Of a stretch of 22,879 bases of DNA, positions 18,601 to 22,879 are shown in pieces. The stretch's first letter is position 1, and every line of letters begins with the position of its first letter. The stretch comes from Muribaculum sp. (GTDB taxonomy: Bacteria > Bacillota > Clostridia > Lachnospirales > Lachnospiraceae). Below the pieces are notes generated by a model. That model did no database searches, was not told the DNA's origin, and saw only the letters and a list, made by a program, of their open reading frames with translations. Made by a program: the position numbers and the translations under genes. The stretch covers positions 1 to 22,879 of the forward strand of contig JAMPHH010000054.1 of assembly GCA_023663505.1 (NCBI GenBank), in the 5' to 3' direction.

Positions 18601-21600
18601 CTGATATTAACCGTACCGTCAAAGTACATGGGCTTCCAGCCATCGAAGAAGGCGGTCATATCCAAAGCGTCTGCCTCTGCTTTTGTCAGGATTTTACCTT
18701 TGTTCGCTTCGCGGGCACTTGTGTCTACCGCGGTTCCGTCAGGAGTATGAGTATTGTACTCATAGTACGTAGCATCTGCTACCTTGGCGTTCATGTCCTT
18801 ATAACCAACAGGGTTGATCATTGCAGAGTCTGCTACTTCCGTATTAATAAAGTAGTCAGTGCCTGCACCCCATGCACGAACCAGCGTTATATTTGAAGTC
18901 GTCTTTGACCCTGTAGTTGTGGAACGCACAACCTTACAGTCATTAAAGAAATAACCATGTGTAGCTTGATCCTTGTTTGCTACTATAACACTATCAGTAG
19001 CATCCTGATTTGAGTAACAATACATACTCAATGTACACTTATCAAATACAGCATTACCGTCACCGGCAATATAATCCGTATTACCTTCAATCATACAATT
19101 TACAAAGTAGGAATTCTCCTCAGCATCACCAGTATAAAGAGTATCCTGCTCACTGAGGAACTTACAGTTCTCATAAGTGGTGTTGTCGGCCTGAATATAA
19201 AGTACACAGCCTCTCTCTTTTGCTGCTTTATTAAAGACATCAATGCCTTTTGCTCTGGCTGTTATAGTAGCCGCCGAATTAGCACCAGCTCCATCTGCAA
19301 GTTCTTCATCAGTTACATAATAGTTCAAAGAGTTCTCAAAAGTCAGACCCTCTGCTGTAAATCCGGTAGCGCCTGCTAACAGGTTTACCGTCGCGCCCCA
19401 ATGTCCGGGGTTCTGACCGATTGCCTGTTTATAATATTTATCTACCGCATAAGCTTCGTCATAGTATGCGCTCTTGCCGTCAGCGGACAGCTTCGCACTG
19501 TAATAGGAAAAGTTTACTCCATAGTACCATGTGAGCTTGGCGTCATTACCCTTAATAGTAATATTGGGAGTATTAATCACTAACTGTTCCCTGTAGGTCG
19601 CGCCTGCATCCAAAACGATGGTAACTCTTTGGTCATCCGTTCTTGTCATTCTGGAGATATAAGCTACCGCATCGGCAATCTTGGTAAATTTTTGACCTTC
19701 GCCGACAGCAACCTCAGCTTCATATTCCACAGGGGAATTATCCACGGGTCCCTGCAGGTATACATCATTCGTAACCTTGGAATCCTTCACGCTTACATGG
19801 TCATAAGGCGTATATCCCTCCTTACATGTAACGCTGGTCTCATACTCGGCAGCGCGAAGATTTGCCGTGTAATTGGTTCCCGTTACATCAAAGGTATAGG
19901 TATACGCTGGAGTATCCATGTTGGTAAAGGTAATGGTCTTTACTTCCGCATCCTTTCCATCGGATGTCACAAAGCTTCCTTTTACCTCAAGCTTTGACTT
20001 TTCAGTAGCTTCGATGCTCGCTATATATGTTTCTGCATCAGGGATCGCAATCTCCCCCACTACCTCATAATCATCAGCATTTGTCAGCTTCACGCCATAG
20101 CGCTTGCTTCTTTCCAAAAGGACTTCCGCAAACGTATAGTCGCCATTCGCCGCTTTGGTTAAAGTAAGCTCAACCGGATCGAGTGCCTCATTCTCAGGAA
20201 TCAGGCTAACACCCAATGTACCTTTGACTGCAGCTTCAGTATCCGGAATGCCGCTAATTGTGCCTGTCACCCTAGCAACGGGAGCGTCAGCCAGCTTGAG
20301 ATTTACTTCTGCTGTCGCACCATTTCCGGTCAAAACGAACTTATCAGCATCATTTGTATCATCAATCTTATATCCGATTACAGCAATAGATGCCGCATAC
20401 TTAGTCTCGCCCGCAACTCTTCTGAGTTCTGCGGAATATTTGCCTTCTGCATCTACTGTTCCGGTTATGATCTTTGCATCCGGATTATCCATATTTTTGA
20501 AACTGATGGATGTAATACCCTTTCCTGCAGCACCTTCAATGGTACCTGTTACCTGTACAGTGTTCACAGGATTGTATTCTACCCACGTAATACCATCTAG
20601 TTTTACGTCAGCATCAGAAAAAATAGGCAGATATTTCTGACCATCTTTTATCTTAATTAAATCAGTAATGTCATCAAGTGTAATTGATGAATCACCGCTT
20701 AACATCTGCACTTTATATTCACTGTCCGCAGAACCTATATGCACATATCGAGTTTGATTTGCATTGGACGTCTGAATATAAGTGATCCTTGTGGTATCAT
20801 CCTGAATGGGAAGCCATAATTCATTACCCGCACGGAATCTAAGCTGATTATCATAAGTAACGCCACTAGCTTTATATGTATTATAGTAAATATTCGTGCC
20901 TGGTAATAATTGCCCCTCTGTCGCAGTTACATTTTCTCCATTAACTTTCGCAAATGTAGACTTCGGATAAGATGTTGTCTTGGTAGGCGGCACAGAAACA
21001 GAAATTGTTATTTCTGCAGCCGTAATACCTGGAGCATATACCTTCTTTGCTGCAACCGTAGCTTCAATATCTGTTACTGCTACACCAGCTCCCGTTTCTA
21101 TTGTTAAGGTATACTCTTTTAAAGGTACCAATGTTAACTCCTGACCAGAAACCACTTCAAGTTTCTCCGTACCGGCAACCAAATAAAGCTTATTATCGCC
21201 AAGCATACCCTTGCCGGAGATAGTAGTGGTTATTTTAACTTCTGTAACATGCTCAACAGCAATACTAAGCGTTAAAGTCTCATCTGTTCCAGTGTTGAAC
21301 TTGTTGCTGTCAGTCTCGTTAACTGTAACTACCCAATCCTTCTGCTCTACACCAGTAGCATTTTTAACCACCAGAGAATACTCTGTATTCTTAGGTAGTT
21401 TTACTGCAGTACCATCGTTCAGTTCAATTGTGTCTGAACCTTTAACAGCATAAAGCTTGTTTGTGCCCAGTTCTCCAGCAATAGTCGGAGTAACAGAAGT
21501 CACCGTTGTTGCCAGAGTGATGGTAATGGCGTCTGTCTCAGCAGTCACTTTGATTGTGTTATTACCACCAATCGTAGCCGCAACACCATCTTTCTCTTTA

Positions 21601-22382
21601 CCTGTTGAATCTTGAAGCACTACTTTGTATGTAGCTTTGGTTATTAAGGTAACTTTGTCGTTGTCAGAAACTTCATGTATGTCCGTAGCATCAGCAACAT
21701 TTACCAAAACCAGCTTGTCGCCACTTGCAAGAAGATTCAATGTGTCTGACACGGCAACAGTTACTTCTTTTGGCTCATCATCCTTATCGCCACTACCTGC
21801 ATCAGTGTACTCTAGAGACAGATAGTAAAAAAACATACTGCCGCCATTATCAGCATATAAATGATATGTCCCTGCATCAGCAAGTTCGATATCTTCATAC
21901 AAATGCTTTCCATTTGCATCCATTGTTTTTTTACACACATCACTTGTGCCATTATTCACAACTACATCTCTCGTATCATTGCTACTACCATTTTGCACAA
22001 CCATTGTTAGTTTAGCTGCACCTGTAGTTGTAAATGTAATACCAGCACCTTTGCCTCTGGCATTAGTTTTTAGGGCATGTGTATAAGCAACCCCCCCTAT
22101 GGTGTTAGATTTTGCTACAGTTTCCAAATTTGCAGCTCCACTGTCTGCCTTGAAAATAGTGCTACCAAAAGAAGCACCTTCGGTAAAGCTTCCTCTCGCT
22201 TTTACTCCCAAATCGCCAAAGTTTAACTCTAGCGATTCGTCAGCAACAGCCTTCACACTTATGATACCGCCCAGCATGTCCGCCGGAAGCGCTGTCACAA
22301 GCATTGCGACAGACAAAACAATGGAAAGTGCTTTGCCTAACCGCTGTTTAAGCTTTCTTGTTACATGTTTTTGCTCAAACAT
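12699..22382 (-). CDS. Giant secreted bifunctional pectinase, paralogue: CE8 pectin methylesterase + PL9 pectate lyase
   Basis: A 3227-residue paralogue of the convergent gene, numbered from the ATG at 22382; AGGAGG at 22393-22398 again leaves only one base before the earlier ATG at 22391. Its signal peptide 1-45 is almost identical to the partner's. Order: CBM-like domain 46-192, linker AGSGDKDDEPKE, three Ig-like repeats 202-471, beta domain to 607, transthyretin-like repeats 608-881. CE8 (~888-1256) shows ATYREQ (Y930, E932), QDTLY (D1080), NTDYIAG (D1103) and LVRAW (R1169). Then Ig-like, CBM-like 1367-1518, FN3 1623-1716, LamG-like 1722-2025 and Ig-like to 2140. PL9 (~2143-2550) has D2315, DDGWD (D2339, D2340, D2343) and GFKMGG (K2386), so calcium site and catalytic Lys are intact. 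The tail 2572-3227 is about seven Ig-like repeats unlike the partner's tail. The second CBM-like module of the partner (its residues ~225-365) is missing. No LPXTG, SLH or dockerin is seen. Presumed role: the same two-step pectin attack, with different localisation or binding. Confidence 0.9.
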   Translation of the reverse strand: MFEQKHVTRKLKQRLGKALSIVLSVAMLVTALPADMLGGIISVKAVADESLELNFGDLGVKARGSFTEGASFGSTIFKADSGAANLETVAKSNTIGGVAYTHALKTNARGKGAGITFTTTGAAKLTMVVQNGSSNDTRDVVVNNGTSDVCKKTMDANGKHLYEDIELADAGTYHLYADNGGSMFFYYLSLEYTDAGSGDKDDEPKEVTVAVSDTLNLLASGDKLVLVNVADATDIHEVSDNDKVTLITKATYKVVLQDSTGKEKDGVAATIGGNNTIKVTAETDAITITLATTVTSVTPTIAGELGTNKLYAVKGSDTIELNDGTAVKLPKNTEYSLVVKNATGVEQKDWVVTVNETDSNKFNTGTDETLTLSIAVEHVTEVKITTTISGKGMLGDNKLYLVAGTEKLEVVSGQELTLVPLKEYTLTIETGAGVAVTDIEATVAAKKVYAPGITAAEITISVSVPPTKTTSYPKSTFAKVNGENVTATEGQLLPGTNIYYNTYKASGVTYDNQLRFRAGNELWLPIQDDTTRITYIQTSNANQTRYVHIGSADSEYKVQMLSGDSSITLDDITDLIKIKDGQKYLPIFSDADVKLDGITWVEYNPVNTVQVTGTIEGAAGKGITSISFKNMDNPDAKIITGTVDAEGKYSAELRRVAGETKYAASIAVIGYKIDDTNDADKFVLTGNGATAEVNLKLADAPVARVTGTISGIPDTEAAVKGTLGVSLIPENEALDPVELTLTKAANGDYTFAEVLLERSKRYGVKLTNADDYEVVGEIAIPDAETYIASIEATEKSKLEVKGSFVTSDGKDAEVKTITFTNMDTPAYTYTFDVTGTNYTANLRAAEYETSVTCKEGYTPYDHVSVKDSKVTNDVYLQGPVDNSPVEYEAEVAVGEGQKFTKIADAVAYISRMTRTDDQRVTIVLDAGATYREQLVINTPNITIKGNDAKLTWYYGVNFSYYSAKLSADGKSAYYDEAYAVDKYYKQAIGQNPGHWGATVNLLAGATGFTAEGLTFENSLNYYVTDEELADGAGANSAATITARAKGIDVFNKAAKERGCVLYIQADNTTYENCKFLSEQDTLYTGDAEENSYFVNCMIEGNTDYIAGDGNAVFDKCTLSMYCYSNQDATDSVIVANKDQATHGYFFNDCKVVRSTTTGSKTTSNITLVRAWGAGTDYFINTEVADSAMINPVGYKDMNAKVADATYYEYNTHTPDGTAVDTSAREANKGKILTKAEADALDMTAFFDGWKPMYFDGTVNISKIELAITAPVAEKPVDRTVSCATDNVTVSGNVAWYEGTSTEAYTGEAYNGQTEYTAKVAISIPETHGFAENVKVVVAGALTASIEKNEDGKTATIIATYKTAQAGYYVIDLSKGLQKGVTYDGGLSVLIDMPRGGSSGDKADPKTVDGKSYAVWVQQPTTNPKPNAGAIPTEGAALKLDAQKDGKLRVILADASGKKLHFIDVVDGQVKKDLLNVDGSGGKEHVFEVEAGHTYYLYGDGTKIVLCGSIIVDYRVIVAAPWDSIENPTIVSAKVSETDPSTIEVGAKGQVGGSGADSMTVVMLDKDGKEVASRTTTNESDDVQTFNFQPASSGAYTFVAHLTREGEEDKVSAKSAEVAFTLPLVKPNVRNFTNKGAGKVQIGWGAVPEAVSYLISYKEDAVGAVESEQVAVTAEMDERPGSEWAYTLPLEVGKTYTVYVQAVRSEDKSEKGSLERVIIKDRIESTWSFAAFGASTTLNNATYNIINAKGEIVSTTTPANGYEGNANDNKVTVWSQGGKGKLVPASTDGLAFYYTQVDPINDNFVLKAKVHVDAWAYSNGQDGFGLMVADRVGANGDATDPFWNNSYMAAVTKIEYRWNKEAGELTTDTDIGSTSMKLGVGTLARTGVPAGWTSPNLPEKFTSTSTTLEYSCSQFGAGTYNIVGNRTNPDSTDQNTLYTDFNLVIERNNTGYKLTYLDQNGKEIESKIYYDEKYFDEKGNYTGTYDAPGQNGTLMQMDPEAVYVGFFASRNATATFTDIEMTVTDARKDAPAEERVKVLVDPSYSIASASNANSKNYDMQFYSNVPGYVTIRRADGTYVANNVRIENENTKLHFAETLKKGKNTYTWTMTPDKDYEIGGKGTNVYLKDYNVRSETFTVTYETFGNKYIYVSPDATSKGKGTADDPVDIATAIRYISAGQTILLDGGTYNLTSSLTISRGISGTAENPIRMMADPSAEERPVIDFGKTYKTGMKLAGDYWILQGFDVTNSGDGTDGLQVCGNHNVLDSLRTYGNGNTGIQLSRLSGSDTTQADWPSYNLVKNCTSYCNADSGYEDADGFAAKLTVGPGNVFDGCIAAYNADDGWDLFAKVETGPIGKVTIKNCIAYGNGYVIGANGEKINAGNGNGFKMGGSSITGYHTLINSMAFDNKAKGIDSNSCPDIQVENCISFNNESYNVAMYTNAGVADTDYSAKGVISYRTTNLGQKEQLNPKGTQDSSKIYNDTNFFWEIIDETDESKNVSMNKSGVKVSADWFASLESPAFGTIIGRHADGTIDLGDFLKLTDKAAVGIGARDLDANGNKSDYLTEDKLADEKVQSVSKGMVVDEIDDQTYTGQAIKPALTISNGLTYLGKNDYTVTYRDNKNVGTATVTIKGKGNYTETISTTFNIVKKNLGDSDVTLQNKVLALKKSNKEQKPKPVVLWKKKKLSLNKDYKVTYFAEADYNANGSKATELSGVKEAGRYVMQIEGINNMEGIICETVVVTDAAHMISKANVRLASKTMQATGAQVQFIADKDNEARNITVKIGQKELTYGTEFELEYENNILPGKATVTVRGKGEYAGEKKVNFTIKGTDIRRATVTGLPTSPVVYAGGAVTLSGLTVTIPNTDPATREERPEITLASGTDFTVSYKNNSKAGSAQIIFTGTGMYSGKLSKSFRITAADITQEYDATITEGDKGHIIVEGLETDYEKGNAKLSNLTVKYYDDASKKTVFLKEGTDYTVAYKRNTAAGIGVVNDQRTPHIIITGKGGFKGRLYKWITINPKKLDTVKTVNRVKKEITVDVKDMAASTKRNGWKSKVVVTDLNNKKMSLRTDYTVEYQYAEGEKAGQTVADTDQPEIGARINVVIKAGTNGNYTGEKKVSYLIYDPVKDIKSARVTVDASKPILYTGEAITLSDVARMYPGENFPISVTARDNTVLVYGKDYEVVPNTYSKNIFKGTAKVTIRGINGYGGTKVLTYKITPKPLKLTNIL
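12702..14670 (-). repeat. C-terminal tail of about seven YTG/DYTV/GNYTG Ig-like repeats (gene 2)
   Basis: Residues ~2572-3227 form seven units of about 65-105 residues. The pattern is YTGQAIKP ... GxDYTVxYxxN ... GTATVTIxGKGNYTG ... FxI, clearest in the first, third, fourth and fifth units. The last unit (LYTGEAITLS ... KVTIRGINGYGGTKVLTYKITP) still fits, and the protein ends nine residues later. This repeat type is frequent in Lachnospiraceae extracellular enzymes and is often presumed to attach to or span the cell wall. That role is inferred, not shown. Confidence 0.7.
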
Positions 22383-22526
22383 TCTTTTCATTCCTCCTTT
22401 TCATAGTTATTTTCCATGCCGTTCCCATTCCTTTTTTCTTCCTCCCTTTCTTTTTGTTTTTTGCTTATACTTTGTAAGATGCCAATCACTGCATTCTACC
22501 TAGTTACTTTCTATATTAGAATTTGA
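22247..22526 (-). repeat. Right arm of the ~280-bp inverted repeat (leader plus signal-peptide cassette)
   Basis: Reverse-complement partner of 1631-1910. By eye the differences are one single-base indel near the -10 box, about six substitutions in the leader and four in the coding part (for example a codon change giving Leu for Ile in the signal core). Homology stops at GTGAAGGCTG, the end of the signal-peptide codons. Confidence 0.85.
22393..22398 (-). promoter_or_regulatory. Ribosome-binding site deciding the start of the second giant gene
   Basis: AGGAGG read on the minus strand. It lies 10 bases before the ATG at 22382-22380 and 1 base before the ATG at 22391-22389, so translation should start at 22382, exactly as in the convergent paralogue. 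The purine-rich leader from 22399 to about 22506 repeats that of the first gene. Confidence 0.7.
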
Positions 22527-22542
22527 CAATGCTGAATTTTAA
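22513..22542 (-). promoter_or_regulatory. Predicted promoter of the second giant gene (weaker -35)
   Basis: TAATAT (22513-22518) is the same -10 box as in the first gene. The best -35 at a usable distance is TTAAAA (22537-22542, 18-base spacer), only 4 of 6 to consensus. A TTGTCA at 22524-22529 is too close to serve this -10. The weak -35 would fit a promoter needing an activator, and GTAGGAATAG repeats lie just upstream (22561-22579). Confidence 0.45.
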
Positions 22543-22560
22543 GGGATTTTTTGCCAAAAT

Positions 22561-22579
22561 GTAGGAATAGTGTAGGAGT
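22561..22579. repeat. Two direct GTAGGAATAG-type repeats, 11-bp period, abutting the promoter
   Basis: GTAGGAATAG at 22561 and GTAGGAGT at 22572 are spaced by 11 bases, about one helical turn. They start some 18 bases upstream of the putative -35 of the second giant gene. Their position suggests binding sites for a regulator, but none is known to me for this sequence. Confidence 0.5.
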
Positions 22580-22655
22580 GATACGGAGGTAAAGGGCAGA
22601 AAATGTGAAAAAATAACAGGTAGATTCTTATAGGCGGGGAATTTTTCTCGTTGGG

Positions 22656-22680
22656 AAAACCGCTTATTTTAGCGGTTTTT
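22656..22680. terminator. Terminator-like hairpin
   Basis: AAAACCGCT (22656-22664) pairs perfectly with AGCGGTTTT (22671-22679) around a 6-base loop, with one more T at 22680. Read rightward it ends in five T; read leftward it ends in four T within the stem. It could insulate the promoter region from transcription entering from the right. No gene that it would clearly terminate is inside the window. Confidence 0.5.
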
Positions 22681-22716
22681 CATTCGGGAAGCGTGGCGGA
22701 TAGTCAGAAAAGTGGT

Positions 22717-22760
22717 GTAGGAATAGGTGTGTAGGAATAATGTAGGAATAGTGTAGGAAT
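22717..22760. repeat. Four direct GTAGGAATA repeats, 11-14-bp period
   Basis: Copies start at 22717, 22731, 22742 and 22753, giving steps of 14, 11 and 11 bases. The same core recurs at 22561 and 22572. The copies are too short and too closely spaced for a CRISPR array. An iteron-like or regulator-binding role is possible. No such copies occur upstream of the first giant gene. Confidence 0.6.
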
Positions 22761-22879
22761 GGGGTTTTTTGACGTTTTTAGGGTTGGGTAGATTTGACAA
22801 AAAATCTGAGGGAATGTTGTAGAATTTGCCGAATCGCAGAACAAAAATTACTCAGCGTGAAAATTATCCAAAAAATTTA

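Larger units (their letters stand above)
22580..22879. other. Right-end non-coding region
   Basis: Apart from the hairpin and the repeat cluster, I see no gene on either strand. A TTGACA at 22794-22799 has no good -10 at the right distance. The region is A/T-rich with frequent short T runs and probably separates this locus from the next one beyond the window. Confidence 0.5.

Noticed and set aside
22561..22760. Repeat clusters as a CRISPR array
   Set aside because: Repeats are about 10 bases with 1-4-base gaps and one large gap; no spacers and no cas genes.
22794..22825. TTGACA with TAGAAT as a rightward promoter
   Set aside because: The spacer would be 20 bases and no gene is visible downstream within the window.

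Overview
The window looks like an accessory pectin-degradation locus from a low-GC, Gram-positive gut or rumen bacterium, most likely a Lachnospiraceae member (Butyrivibrio, Lachnospira or Roseburia-like). The basis is A/T-rich sigma-A type promoters, strong AGGAGG ribosome sites, giant secreted multi-module carbohydrate-active proteins with Ig-like tails, and Rpn-type (PD-(D/E)XK) transposase/nuclease debris. The genus is an inference; there is no rRNA or core gene here to fix it.

Layout. Positions 1-1374 hold a degraded tandem array of four C-terminal pieces of Rpn-family recombination-promoting nuclease/transposase genes, carrying two alternating kinds of C-terminus. Positions 1375-1774 are the intergenic region with the promoter and a ~120-nt purine-rich leader for the first giant gene. 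Positions 1775-12547 (+) encode a 3590-residue secreted protein. Its order is signal peptide, CBM-like and Ig-like modules, CE8 pectin methylesterase, more beta modules with a FN3 and a LamG-like domain, PL9 pectate lyase, and a ~890-residue tail of beta repeats. A perfect 14-bp bidirectional terminator (12622-12654) separates it from the convergent second giant gene (12699-22382, -). That gene encodes 3227 residues with the same central architecture but a different tail of about seven YTG/DYTV/GNYTG Ig-like repeats. Positions 22383-22879 hold its leader and promoter, two clusters of an 11-bp-spaced GTAGGAATAG repeat, and a terminator-like hairpin. No gene is visible right of 22398.

How it works together. 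Both proteins join a de-esterifying enzyme (CE8, exposes galacturonate carboxylates) to a Ca-dependent lyase (PL9, cleaves de-esterified polygalacturonate). The catalytic residues I can identify are present in both, apart from one CE8 motif that reads Arg instead of Gln in both. The pair therefore looks like two paralogous all-in-one extracellular pectinases differing mainly in their C-terminal tails, and so perhaps in where they sit or what they bind.

The most notable structure is a pair of ~280-bp inverted arms (1631-1910 and 22247-22526). They cover the -10 box, leader, ribosome site and signal-peptide codons and differ at only about ten positions, whereas the gene bodies are clearly diverged even at third codon positions. 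This points to recent gene conversion or spread of a leader/signal-peptide cassette. It also gives the locus the geometry for a promoter-swapping inversion. I see no phage, CRISPR, tRNA or defence system.
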